Numbered from the stretch's first letter, positions 49,931 to 60,699 are shown. The stretch: DNA of 64,000 bases from Xiphydria camelus (GCA_963678675.1 OY783195.1:11558479-11622478); one strand, 5' to 3'. Program-made: numbers and translations. Notes: a model not told the origin generated them from the sequence alone.

Positions 49931-51165
49931 TGATCAAGAGACACGGCAGTGTCTCGCGGCATGTTCGTTCAAGTAGTTTCGCACTCAGACACGACAGCGC
50001 TGATGTCGCGAGCGCGCACCCGTGTCTCTTTACACCACAAATGTCTGCCCCCTGCACCCCTCAATTTTTACATCGAATTTTCTCAATAAATATACGGTTA
50101 TAACCAAAACTATGCTTAGTTACGCCATATAAATTGACTATTCTCTGTTGATAGAGACCAGAATAAATGTTATAAGTTACATATTAACAGAGATTTTTCC
50201 TTAGCAACGCGAAGCCACGCCCCTTGCGCCTAAAAGTCGAAAATCCGATTTCTCGGGCGATATATATATGTCAAAATCTCACAAAAATTCAGCCTACCTT
50301 CGGTGATAGTCGGCCATGATCGGAAATATGTACACAGATACGGCCACACGCATACGCCATCAAATGTATGTGAGAGTGTGTGAGAGAATATATTCCTTAA
50401 ATGTTTGGGTATTTTCAAAGTTAATAAAATATTTCCATTTTCGCGAAACGATTAACCTCGCGTTTATTTCGATCCTCGGACGCGCTTGTTAATAAAATGT
50501 AAAAATTCAGTGTAATCGGAGTTATGAATCTCAATAGTGATGAATGTGGCAGACGCTCCGTATAGTTTAATAATCGTTTGTTTTTTTTCGATAATCGAGA
50601 TAGTGAACGGATGCAGTGCTGTGTTTCTCTGGTTGCCTGTGCATAAAGAGCAGGAAAGGAGACGGCAGTATCTCAGAAGAATTACCATCAGATAAGTTTA
50701 ATTGCCATCTGACAGCTTTAACCTCACTTTCGATGGAAGGACAATTATCTTTGTGATAATTCTATTTTTTGTTTCAGCGTCATGCGAGCACGAGATGAAT
50801 CGATGGCTTTTCTTCTCTGTCACAATCAAAGCCGTGGGAGAAAAATAGGAGATGCAATGGAATTGGATCACAACAATCAAGTAATTACTTTATCATTATT
50901 TTTTCTCTATCGATATATTTCCTCTTTCGTACTATTACAAGTTCCAATTTACACACCGACCTGTCAAACCTGAAGTGTACATGTACCTCACTTCTATTTC
51001 ATCTGTTCTTTATCTCCGTTGTAACGACAGTCAATGAGGAATCACTGACACCGATTAGGGTTCGAGGGTTATTCCTTATTCTTTGTAGCACAGCATCGAT
51101 ATTTTACTGCACCTGCTTTCTTCTGGGACTTCCTAAAATAATTATAAAAACCCCATATGATTGTT
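49931..51165. repeat. ~1.23-kb tandem unit 2
   Basis: A direct repeat of unit 1 without the MITE. It contains the conserved ~180-bp block (GAGATGCAATGGAATTGGAT to CACTTCTATTTCAT, 50830-51005) that recurs, inverted or direct, four more times between 49600 and 52880. Confidence 0.85.
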
Positions 51166-51361
51166 ATTTACAATTTGTTACAGGTCGTATGCGAACCCGA
51201 GGGGGTTTCTTTCGAACGAAGGATCATCCACTTGTTGTTCCAAGAACCAGTTGCATTAGTTCATTTGGCGAGCTGGATCTACTGTCTCGAGTGCATGGAC
51301 GTCTGCCACTTTAAATGGATATTTTTTGTAATATCCATCGTTACATCAGAGGCGAAGAAGA

Positions 51362-52880
51362 GATGAAATAAAAGTGAGGTACGTGTACATTTCACGCTTG
51401 ACAGGTCGGTATATAAATTGGAACTTCTCTGATAGTATAATACGAAAGAGGAAATATATCGATAAAGAAAAAATAATAATAAAGTAGTTACTACATTATT
51501 GTATTCCAATTCTATTGTATCCTTTATTTTTCTGCCACGACTTTGATTGTTGATAGTGGATGGATCAGCTAATAAATTTAATTTTTATTCACTAGCAACA
51601 ATTAGTCGCGGCAGAAAAATAAGGGTCACAATGGAATTGGATTACAGTAATGTAGTAACTACTTTATTATTATTTTTTCTTTATCGATATATATTTCCTC
51701 TTTCATATTATACTATCCCAAGTTCGAATTTATATACCGACCTGTCAAACGTGAAGTATACATGTACCTCATTTTTATTTCATTAAGTATTACTGCAGAA
51801 CGACTAGGTAAGAAGATTTTCATGAAGACTCATGATTTTCTGACTTGTCATCTCGTACATGTGCAACCGAAGAGGATCTAGCTCGTGTCCTGTCCACAGA
51901 AAGATGACTCGATGGACATTGGAGAATGTCAGACTTGTCACCGAGCACCTATATCCCACGGTGCATTAATTGCAATACGCGTTTCTCCTTTCAACTATTC
52001 CAGCGTTAAATAACTTTTACTTCTTTCAAGCTAATAACCTTTTTTGAACTGTTCCTGGTAGGTGGCAGCGATCGATAATAGCGACTCGTCGTAGACAAGT
52101 TCGTCTATTAAAACTAAAAAGCAATTCGGTGTACTGAACTACTACTGCGATAATGTGCCCGAGCTCACGGTCTATTCTGCGATTAACATTAACGTAATCG
52201 TGATTATGCTCAGGTGATGGGTGTTCCAAAAGAGGTAAAGTTGATACTAAACATCGGATGCTGTAAGCTGACTTGCTAGTGTATGCTTTGCAACTGGAAA
52301 ATCATCGCAGGAATAATTTGTCTACGATTAGTCACAATCATTGATCGCTGCCCCCTACGATGAATAGTTTGTACAAGGTAAATACTTTGAAAGAAGTGAA
52401 AGTTATTTAAAGCAGGAATAATTGAAACGAAAAGCGCATATTGCAATAAATGTACCGTGGGTAATAGGCGCTCGGTGACAAGTCTGATATTCTCCGATGT
52501 CCATCGAGTCATCTTTTTACGGACAGGGCACGAGCTAGGTCCTCTTCGGTTGCACCTGTACGAGATGACATGTCAGAGTCTGCAGTAATACTTAATGAGA
52601 TAAAAGTGAGATACATGTACACTTCACGTTTGACAGTTCGGTATATAAATTCGAACTTGGGATAGTATAATACGAAAGAGGGACTATATCGATAAAGAAA
52701 AAATAATAATAAAGTAGTTACTACATTACTGTAATCCAATACCATTGTATCCCTTATTTTTCTGCCATGACTTTGATAGTTGATAGTGAATAAAAATCAA
52801 ATTTATTGGCTGATCCATCCACTATCAACAATCAAAGTCGTGGCAGAAAAATTGGATTACAATAATGGAGTAACTACTTT
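51362..52880. repeat. Nested inverted repeats built from the same 180-bp block
   Basis: The block appears at 51362-51540 (minus), 51620-51785 (plus), 52590-52765 (minus) and 52835-52880 (plus, truncated). A larger inverted pair, about 51590-52130 against 52280-52830, encloses a ~150-base spacer; both arms carry TCATCTCGTACATGTGCAAC-, CCAAGTTCGAATTTATATAC- and TTGATAGTGGATGGATCAGC-type anchors. Small palindromes join adjacent copies at ~51570 and ~52800. The frames in this stretch are short and mirrored. Confidence 0.8.
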
Positions 52881-52980
52881 AAACACTTGGGGAATCTCAC
52901 CGAAGAAACCCGAATAATTATCTTATCACTTGTACACTTGATTTCGAGGTTACATGCTTCGATCTCCCGATCCCGAATTG

Positions 52981-53050
52981 ACAGCTACCGGGAGATCAGG
53001 GGGGCCTTTCTCGAGTCACTCGTATCTTTGCGTGCACGCAACTTCAGCGT
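52981..53050. repeat. Fragment with ends like the 28-kb foldback
   Basis: GGGGGCCTTTCTCGAGTCACTCG is the complement of the outer arm at 28375-28400. Only one end is found here. Confidence 0.5.
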
Positions 53051-53099
53051 TTCCGGACCCATGTTCATAGGAACTGTTTTTCTTATTATCATCCAAGGA

Positions 53100-53615
53100 A
53101 CCTGTCCTTGAAATTTGTCGCAATAATAAAGAATCACCCGGTATATACCTACAAGGTGTCCCATTTTAATTTTTGCAGCAGAATATCTCGAGAAATACAT
53201 ATCCTAGGGGAGAGCGCCCACCAAAGTGGCGTGGCATGTATGTCACTTCGAGTTGAAACCAATGGTTAGAAATGAATCAGCGCACACTGAAATAGCGCAG
53301 CCAGAAACGTGCTAGTGGCATGTCACGTCACTGCTTCTACCGGTTCTACTTTTTGCGACGTGCTACTAACAGCCCATTCACACTATATGGGGTATACCTA
53401 CTCACCGCTTCGGTAATGTTAACGAATCGGTGCAAACCGAATGCTATGTTATAACATATATATTAGACTGATTCAAAAAAAGAGCTTTTTTAATTAATTC
53501 TCTTGGCGGGCGCTTAAAACGTTAGTATTTAATGTAACTTTGAATATGCCGTCGGGTGCACATTCTCACTCAATATTTAGGGGTGTTTCAATCGCTTTTT
53601 CTGATTTCCATTTGA
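53100..53615. other. No recognisable gene
   Basis: CAAGGTGTCCCATTTTAATTT near 53152 resembles the terminus of a dispersed MITE. The remainder is unassigned. Confidence 0.35.
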
Positions 53616-53626
53616 ATAAGTGTAGT

Positions 53627-53755
53627 GACATATTAGGCGGGAAACCGCAAAACGCCAAAAGAGCAGCGGGAAGAAAACCGCTTTTCTGTCTGGTGACATA
53701 CTAGGCGGGAAACCGCAAAACGCCAAAAGCAGCGGGAAACATGCTGCACAATCGC
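53627..53755. repeat. Left end of the Harbinger element: two ~68-bp subrepeats
   Basis: GGCGGGAAACCGCAAAACGCCAAAAG occurs at about 53634 and 53704, each followed by AGCAGCGGGAA. The inverted counterpart (TTTTTTCGGTTTCCCGCC) is at 60142-60158, and a variant at 60214-60231. Confidence 0.6.
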
Positions 53756-54090
53756 TCGGCGGCGCCGTAGGGGGATGGGACCTGGAGGAGGGGATGGGTC
53801 CTGCAGGGTCACATTCTCCTTATGTCATCAGTTGTGGTTTAGCCACAAGCTTTGTAGCATGGAGGTCGCACATTTCGTTAATATAGTTACTGCTTGTGCT
53901 GCTGAAGCTGAGGGCCTATTGAAGGAACTACGAATTCGGACATATGCAGTGCACCCGTATAACAATGTATGTTCGAGGAAGTGCCCCAAATTTTTTAAAG
54001 ACATTAGAAAGCACCCCGATAAATTTTTTAAGTACTATCGCATGTCAATTGCATCATTCGATGAACTACTTGAAACTACATCCGCTTATA

Positions 54091-54298
54091 GGCTAGGCAA
54101 GTATCTCTAGTGGCGCCACGAGGTGGTCGCAGTTCGTAACTCTGGGGTGATAAGTGACCAATCAGGATCAAGCATTCCGTTGTGGTGGGTTACAGACAAC
54201 GGAATACTTGATCCTGATTGGTCACTTATCACCCCAAAGTTTCGTGGACTATCCACGAGGTCGCGCGCGCGTCAATAATTTGAGATACTTGCCTAGCC
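54091..54298. mobile_element. 208-bp palindromic MITE inside transposase exon 1
   Basis: GGCTAGGCAAGTATCTC and GAGATACTTGCCTAGCC are the ends, with TA at 54089-54090 and 54299-54300. Its core, GTGATAAGTGACCAATCAGG and its complement, shares the CCAATCAGGATC family with 28285-28367. Removing it plus one TA rejoins the transposase frame. Confidence 0.88.
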
Positions 54299-54655
54299 TA
54301 TTACGAAGCGGGAGACTTCTTTCAAAAGGCCAATTAGCGTATAAGAAAGGTTGACCGTCACACTCAGGTAACCTACCGTATATGTAATTCATACTTATAT
54401 AAATAATGTTTTAAATTACACTGAAATAATTAGTAATAATCACAAAGTAAATTTATTTGTCAAAAAGGAAAATAAAACATAAAATGCTTAATAATACAAC
54501 ATATTATAGTAATATTTTTACTACGACTGGAAAGACGAATTGGGGATGGATGAGGATTGAGTTGATTGTTTTGCTGAGGTACAAGATGGTGTTTGACAGG
54601 TTTGTGGGGGTTGTTGAAGTTGGGTTACGTTGTGAGAGAAAGGCAGTGAACTAAG

Positions 54656-55626
54656 TTATTGATAGGAGTAGCGCGGAAAATTTGTTGAAGGGGTTTGGTA
54701 GTTTTGGAAGGAGGGAGGAGGTGTAGATGTAGGAGGTACGTAATTTTGTAGGAAAAAGTTGCCAACGTGTTGACGGAATGCCCACCTTTGCCCCGGAGAT
54801 AGCGCTTTGTAATCGGGAAGTAGGAAAAGCAGGTAAGAACGATCAGCATCTTTGATAGCTTTGGATTGGAGAGATGAGGATGTGTGATTGAGGTTTTTTA
54901 TAAGGGATTCTTGAAAAGGAGTCATCTTGGTATGTCGACTAGGTTTTTTAAAGTTTGGGGTTGACGTGTTTAATGGGTGTGGGGATGAAATAGGTGAATC
55001 TGCTAGTGGTGACAGTGAAGATGTAACGGCTGGATCGGATTCGTCGGGGTCCTCTTCCTCTGAATCGTCCGAATCGAAATTGCCCGCTGTGCTGAAAAAA
55101 GATGCAAATTACGATACACACTGTAAAAAATCAGGAGTTTATGCGGAGTGGATGATTTTTAATTAATTTAATCCCGTCCAGAGTGAAATTCACTTCGAAA
55201 AGGATTTTATTTAAATTATTTACATAATTAACTCCGCGGATGAATTTCAGATAGGAATAGTTCACAAAATATTAAATTATAATACAAATAATAAAATTAT
55301 ATTATTATTTTTTTATTATTACTTTAGTACTAATAATATTTTAATCTCCATGTTCACTCTGTCCGCGGAGTGCTTTTTTGTCACTCCGAAACTCCGAGTG
55401 ATGGGAGTGAAAATTCATTCCGGATTCACTGCCGATTTTTACAGTGCATACTATAGATGTAGCATCAATGAAATGACCAACCTTCTTTTCTCAGCAGCGT
55501 TGTGGGGGAAACTCAATGCCTCCAAGTGTACATATTTTTTTTTCTTCGCAGCATCACCGCTTTTCGTTGCCAAATATTTGTTTAAACAATCCTTTGTGTT
55601 TTTCCATTTCTTCTTCAACGCATCCA
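54656..55626 (-). pseudogene. MADF-BESS protein of the Harbinger element, antisense in the transposase intron
   Basis: A minus-strand exon starting at 55626 after a TTTCTTTTTAG acceptor encodes DALKKKWKNTKDCLNKYLA and YVHLEALSFPHNAAEKRR, the C-terminal half of a MADF domain. A second exon, after a TTTTTTCAG acceptor at 55092, gives TAGNFDSDDSEEEDPDE, a Ser/Pro-rich linker, and DADRSYLLFLLPDYKALSPGQ, a good BESS motif, ending in Tyr/Pro-rich sequence at 54656. Harbinger elements usually need such a DNA-binding partner beside the transposase. The first MADF exon is not found, and a MITE sits between the two exons, so the gene is broken. Confidence 0.75.
55119..55446. mobile_element. ~328-bp CACTG-ended MITE
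   Basis: CACTGTAAAAAATC at the left and GATTTTTACAGTG at the right are inverted. GCGGAGT/ACTCCGC words pair internally, and the centre is AT-rich. CA on each side may be a short duplication. CACTG ends fit CACTA-like or Chapaev-like elements; not decided. Confidence 0.7.
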
Positions 55627-56069
55627 CTAAAAAGAAATAAATAATTGAAAAGGAATTGTAATAAAATAAATTACAGAAAAACACATTCACTTAAATTGGG
55701 AGTACATTTTCAATCTTTTTGCAGATACTTTGGCCACGGGAAATACCTTTACGGCTCTACAATATGAATTTTACATTGGGAGGAGTACGATTGCCGATAT
55801 AGTATCTGAAACTTGTCAAGCAATCTGGTTTGCTTTTAAAGATATTGAAATGCCTGAGCCAACAAAAGAGGAATGGTACCAGATCGCCGACACTTTTCAA
55901 GAGAAAACAAACTTTCCAAATTGCTTAGGCGCGGTGGATGGGAAACACATTCGTTGTGTTAAACCGCGGAGATCTGGCTCTACATTTTTGATGTGAAACA
56001 TCTTATGCCGCGCTTCGGGGGTGAGACCGGCTGCTCGTGAAACGTCGCTGGAGTGGCTAAATACGCTAA

Positions 56070-56184
56070 GGCCAGGCGAACGTTGAACATTGCCTCTATA
56101 TCTATATCTATTCTATATATAGATATAGAGGCAACGGTCACCCTACGTCTCCTCACTGAACTGCGTCCCAACGTTCGCCTGGCC
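56070..56184. mobile_element. 115-bp MITE, TAA duplication
   Basis: GGCCAGGCGAACGTTG and CAACGTTCGCCTGGCC are flanked by TAA (56067-56069, 56185-56187). The centre is a second hairpin, GCCTCTATATCTATA/TATAGATATAGAGGC. Confidence 0.85.
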
Positions 56185-56287
56185 TAACTCGGGACGCATC
56201 GGCTCTCTCCGCCACGACCGATGGTCCCCTTTCACCGAGCCTTAGCGTAACCACTTACTACTACACGCTCACTGTATCGGTGTACGA

Positions 56288-56365
56288 AGCAGTATTTACC
56301 CTCATTAATGAAAGCATGAGGATTGATTGATCATTGGTTAGCACGTTTAAAAATAACATTTAAAT
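56288..56365. repeat. Half copy of the 26172-26394 MITE
   Basis: CATTAATGAAAGCATGAGGAT and ATCATTGGTTAGCACGTTTAAA match the right half of that MITE. The terminal segment is missing. Confidence 0.7.
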
Positions 56366-56371
56366 ACCGTT

Positions 56372-56695
56372 TGTATAGGAAAATTGTTAGATGTGAAACA
56401 TCGAAATTCTTCTTTGTAGAAAGTATGCGATAGGAAGGATGGACCACGCATCCGTTGAAAGAATACGTGCGCCAGTGCACATTTGTATTTATGACTGTGA
56501 TACCATTAAACAGTACGAACCGTTGTGTCGAATTCCGTTTATCGCGAGACGGAGCAGCGACTGATGGCAGAGTTAAGAAAGAGTAAACTAAATGCGCTTT
56601 TTGAATTAGACACAACGGTTTGTACCGTTTAATAGTATCACAATTATAAATACAAATGCGCACTGGCGAACGTGTTCTTTCGTTTTCAACTAGAT
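56372..56695. mobile_element. TTAGATGTGAAACATCG palindrome, copy 1 (right end lost)
   Basis: Same family as 57558-57912. CGTGCGCCAGTGCACATTTG and CAAATGCGCACTGGCGAACG are inverted, with ACACAACGGTTTGTACCG in the arms. Confidence 0.75.
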
Positions 56696-56841
56696 TTACT
56701 CAAGTGGACACAGCATTGAGAACAATCTAGCGAGAGTTAGTCTAGAATCTCGTTTGAGAAAAATAAATCTAGCTAGATATTGCAGTGGATACACGATAAA
56801 GATCTACTGCCAGAGAAATTTCAGTCTATTTGACCGGCTAA

Positions 56842-56967
56842 GGGCCGGTTTTACCAACAGGTATAAACGCGGTATAGCGCTATACTGAGAATAACCATAA
56901 GGCTTATTGCTGGTTATTCTCAGTATAACGCTATACCGCGTTTATACCGTGTTGGTAAAACCGGCCC
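56842..56967. mobile_element. 126-bp near-perfect MITE, TAA duplication
   Basis: GGGCCGGTTTTACCAACA...GCGCTATACTGAGAATAACC and its complement are flanked by TAA (56839-56841, 56968-56970). PIF/Harbinger-type duplication. Few mismatches, so a recent insertion. Confidence 0.9.
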
Positions 56968-56999
56968 TAAATAGATAGTAACTCAGTCTAGCGAGAGTG

Positions 57000-57140
57000 A
57001 TAGGCACCGGGTCGCAAGCGAAGGGCCTCGACCGCGCGTGCTCAGATTTCAGGAGCCTCGCGGAAGGCAACAGAAACCCTCTGCCTTTTATGCTCTCCTC
57101 GGACAAAGTGCAGACCCGCAATAAATTCGACTATTGCGCG
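57000..57140. repeat. Dispersed repeat shared with 21130-21280
   Basis: GGGTCGCAAGCGAAGGGCC, GTGCTCAGATTTCAGGAGCC, CTCTCCTCGGACAAAG. Identity unknown. Confidence 0.7.
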
Positions 57141-57284
57141 GTGCACGTGTACTTCTTCAGGGATAGCACCAACCGAACGGCGCTGAATCTGCGTACTCTC
57201 CCGGCGCCAATTTTCATGCTCCAGCTCGGTGGTTTTGAAGAATTTCCTTCTCCCACCATGCATAGAAAAGTCATATCGATATAG

Positions 57285-57494
57285 GTCAAAAGTTCATAAA
57301 TAATGAGATAATAGTAATTGAAACTTCTTCGCTGGCAAATAAGTTTAGCCTCATATGGTACGCATGTGTGTACAATCTATAATACATCACAAATGTAAAT
57401 AGATATTTGATAAGTCAAAGAAACATATGAGGCTAAACTTATTCACCAGGAAAGGAAATTTAGTCGCCATTATCTTATTATCTATGAACTTTAG
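57285..57494. mobile_element. ~210-bp inverted-repeat element
   Basis: AAAGTTCATAAATAATGAGATAATA and AATAAGTTTAGCCTCATATG are inverted at 57421-57494 around a ~70-base loop. Confidence 0.7.
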
Positions 57495-57557
57495 GCCCAC
57501 ATCGATGTAAGATACTTTGTTGTAGATAAAAATACGTGTGTGTATAATAACATATAA

Positions 57558-57912
57558 TATAAAACAGTTTTTATAGAAAAATTGTTAGATGTGAAACATC
57601 GAAATTCTTCTTTGTAGAAAGTATGCGATAGGAAGGAACACGTGCGCCAGTGCGCATTTGTATTTATGACTGTGATACTATTAAACAGTACCGATTGTAG
57701 AGTTAAGAGAGAGTAAACTAAATGCGCTTTTTGAATTAGACACAACGGTTCGTACCGTTTAACAGTATCACAGTCATAAATACAAATGCGCTCTGGCGCA
57801 CGTGTTCTTTCGACGGACGCGTGGTCCATCCTTCCTATCGCATACTTTCTACAAAGAAGAATTTCGATGTTTCACATCTAACAATTTTTCTATAAAAACT
57901 GTTTTATATTAT
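57558..57912. mobile_element. TTAGATGTGAAACATCG palindrome, copy 2 (complete)
   Basis: ATAAAACAGTTTTTATAGAA...AAACATCGAAATTCTTC and its complement form the ends. The inner arms CGTGCGCCAGTGCGCATTTG and AAACAGTA also pair. About 355 bp. Confidence 0.8.
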
Positions 57913-57914
57913 TT

Positions 57915-58165
57915 AAGAGAAACTATTCTCAAATTCAAAAATGCGGTGCTGTACACACTTTGTAAAATGAAACAACTACCTACTCTTATAATCGAGCCCT
58001 GACTTCTCTCCCGAGCGAGAAAGAGACTAATGCGGCCCTGACTTCTCTCTCGAGCGAGAAAGAGACCGCACGCGTCGATGTTTATGCGACGGTTAGCGTA
58101 TTCGGAAACTGCAGTCTAACCGCCGGTTGAAGTTCAACCTTCGGTTAACCGGACTTTATATTGAC
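57915..58165. repeat. Inverted copy of 26833-27090
   Basis: AAAATGCGGTGCTGTACACA, two GACTTCTCTC.CGAGCGAGAAAGAG units, and CGGTTGAAGTTCAACCTTCG...TAACCGGACTTTATA. It ends at the point where the transposase coding sequence resumes. Confidence 0.85.
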
Positions 58166-58811
58166 TTTATCCCAGTGTTTTATTTTTAATTATAAAAAGT
58201 ATTTTTCGGTAGTTCTAATGGCAGTTGCCGATGCGAACCTTCGCTTCATTTCAATTGACGTAGGAGCTTATGGTCAAGAAGGTGATTCGACTGTATTCTG
58301 TGATAGCACATTTGGTACGAAATTATATTCCGGCCAATTGAATATTCCTGCACCTAGGTGTCTACCCGATACAGATTCAACCCCTCAACCTTTTGTGTTT
58401 CTTGGGGATGAAGCGTTTAAACTTCATACTAATCTCTTGAGACCCTTTCATTCACGTGACATTGATGGTCGTCGAAGGATTTATAATTACCAGCTTTCCA
58501 GAGCCAGACGTTCAGTCGAGTGTGCGTTTGGTTTGTTGGCTAATAAATGGCGAATTTTTCACACGCTAATTTTGGTACGACCAGAGCTTATTGATATTAT
58601 TGTAAAAGCCTCTTGTATCCTACACAATTTCGTTCGGCAAAGAGATGGCGTTAATTATGAAGAAACTGAAATCCCTCCATTTTCTGAGGTAATGAACGCT
58701 GGTGTAGCCCCCCGCGACCAAGGGATACAAGTTCGCGATATTTTCGCTGATTATTTTGTCGGGATTGGTGCCGTCCCGAGGGCTTGGCGTCTCAGTCGTA
58801 CCGGCTTGTGA

Positions 58812-60050
58812 GCCTTACCGAGGTGTTGTATAGTTTTACATCCACCATCGTCGCCAAACACCTGCAAAGGCGAACGCAGTAAACTGCTTGGCGTGGAAAA
58901 ATCCCCGTCTTCGCCCGTTAGGGTTCATAAGACGGGGAAGCCGGCCCACAAGGGGCAGTGACCGTTTTAGCCGGCCGTCTGACCGCCGAGCCTCGAAAGG
59001 CCCGACGGCCCGGCGACCGTTACCAGCGGGGACCACGAGGAGGCACAGTCACTTTTGCGTTGTCGGCTCCGACGGGATAGAAGGAGGGGCGGGGGGAGTA
59101 AGGTAATGCGCGTCGTGCAAGCGGATACGCACTACTTGCTCTCCTTCGCCTTCTTCTTACCGGAGATCACGTCCGGCAGTTGAAACGAGGATTGCTTTCG
59201 TGTAGTCTACCCACACGCGCAGGCATTTCTATCAGATTCACTTAAAACGACGCCATCCAAAACAATCCGCAGCAAGTGGGGAATGCACTTGCCGCGTACC
59301 TTGTAGCGATGACGAACGTTCAATCTCTCTATACTCGCTGGAGACGAGATAGGAGATGCGGGTCCGACCTTTGCCCAGCGCAGACCCCTCTCACCATCCC
59401 TAGATGTGGACAGGGCAGAGAGGGAAACAAATCGCGGGCTTGGGCCGGCTCCACGCTCCCTTTGTGCAGTTCGCTCGTCAATGTAAAGGGTAATTACTGT
59501 CGAGCTAGCCTGAACCCCGTTAGCTCACCTCGCGCCGAGGCAACGAGGCTACCCAGCGGGCACCACTAGGAGGTGGGGCAGACTTGGCTGAGTGGCCCAT
59601 GATCCACCACTCAGCCCTTGCGAATGGAGGGTCTCCACCGCTCACCCGAGCGCCCCAACTGCGTGGTTCCTGGGTTGACCAGGACCACCCCTCTCTAATC
59701 ATATTATGCTACAGATCATAGACCTCTGCGGGTGATATAATCCTTTATGCCGATGGCGTGCCGATCGACATATCATGTTAGTCCGGACACCCAGGATCTG
59801 AGTCCCGGGGCCGTTCCGCTTCCATCGTATCTATGCTGCGCATCATAGACCTCTTCGGGTAATAATCATCTGTGCCAACGCTATTGCCATTGGCGCATCA
59901 ATGCAGTTCACTTGGAACTCTCGGGCTCGAGGTATCAACCCCCGCCCGCCAATCACGAACAACAGCCGTTAGTTTGTATATGTTTCCCCCGTCGAAACCG
60001 AAAGACGCAAATCGCTTTCCCGCCGACAAGTCGCGGGCTACATTTTGCCG
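58812..60050. other. GC-rich non-coding block of unknown origin
   Basis: Markedly GC-richer than its neighbours. It holds two near repeats of ATCATAGACCTCT.CGGGT (59715 and 59843), each followed by a TGCCGATGGCGTG / TGCCATTGGCGCA word, and a small dyad (CTGAGTGGCCCATGATCCACCACTCAG near 59588-59616). The composition resembles the untranslated region of a non-LTR element, but no reverse transcriptase is present, so the assignment is open. Confidence 0.4.
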
Positions 60051-60053
60051 CCG

Positions 60054-60231
60054 ATCGCAGCGGCAGGCGGGAACGTAATATGTCTTTGGGCATTGAAATT
60101 ACACTGCTGGCGGTTTCCCGCCAAACCGCTAATTTTAGCGTTTTTTCGGTTTCCCGCCTAATCGCAGCGGCAGGCGGGAACGTAATATGTCTTTGGGCAT
60201 TGAGATTACACTGCTGGCGGTTTTCCGCCTA
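60054..60231. repeat. Right end of the Harbinger element: ~107-bp tandem subrepeats
   Basis: TCGCAGCGGCAGGCGGGAACGT, ATATGTCTTTGGGCATTGA and TTACACTGCTGGCGGTTT occur at 60056-60112 and again at 60163-60223. CGGTTTCCCGCC-type ends are inverted relative to 53634. Confidence 0.65.
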
Positions 60232-60262
60232 ATAGACTAAGAGCTAGTGACATTTTTCAGTG

Positions 60263-60680
60263 ATTATTTAGTTAAGGCCTATTTTTTGAGAGAATGTTGT
60301 GGGGGGCATGTCTAAGTGCCATCCGTGAGGATTAACCTTGATAGCGGTATGGGAGCCTGGCGGAACGCCCCCAACTTGTAAAAAATAGTGCACAAAATTA
60401 TTATTTAGTTAAGGCTGAAATTTTGTTTACTATTCATCTGGTAGTCCACAATTATGAATATAAATTGGCGGATCGATTGGCCGGCATTAAAAGGGTGGCG
60501 GGTCATCCTAAATACGTCGTGTGAACAATAAAATTTTTATTATTTAGTTAAGCCTCAATTTTTAATATGTTACTGAGGCAACTGTTTCAAGTGGAAATTT
60601 AAATTGGCGGAACGAAATATTGGCATTAACTACCTGGCGGAACGGTTTAAACATCCATTGTGCGCGCCTCGATTTCGTGT
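60263..60680. repeat. Three degenerate ~138-bp tandem units
   Basis: TTATTTAGTTAAG(G/C)C recurs at about 60265, 60403 and 60541, with (T/A)GGCGGA(A/T)CG words later in each unit. Confidence 0.65.
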
Positions 60681-60699
60681 TGTTTGCCGCAGAATTTTT

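Larger units (their letters stand above)
53859..58811 (+). pseudogene. Harbinger transposase (DDE_Tnp_4), broken
   Basis: Exon 1 starts at MEVAHFVN (53859) and has AVHPYN and KFFKYYRMSIASFDELLE. It is split by a TA-flanked MITE at 54091 and continues from 54301 (ITKRETSFKRPIS), with one TAA at 54342, to a donor CTCAG/GTAACC at 54367. Exon 2 begins after TTTTTGCAG at 55724 (TLATGNTFTALQYEFYIGRST), with a one-base frame slip. It reaches the first catalytic Asp in LGAVDGKHIRCVKP and is interrupted at about 55990. After 2.17 kb it resumes at ~58165 with FNYKKYFSVVLMAVADANL, the second Asp in ISIDVGAYGQEGDSTVF, and the Glu in RRSVECAFGLLANKWRIF. It ends at 58811. The triad is present but the gene cannot be read. 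Confidence 0.88.
53634..60231 (+). mobile_element. Degraded PIF/Harbinger element carrying many insertions
   Basis: Inferred from the matching GGCGGGAAACC end repeats, a Harbinger transposase on the plus strand and a MADF-BESS gene on the minus strand, the usual two-gene content of this superfamily. More than half of the span is later insertions. The outer boundaries are uncertain because both ends are duplicated. Confidence 0.55.

Noticed and set aside
58812..59700. Ribosomal RNA
   Set aside because: GC-rich and rRNA-like at first sight, but none of the universally conserved 18S/28S words that I know is present.
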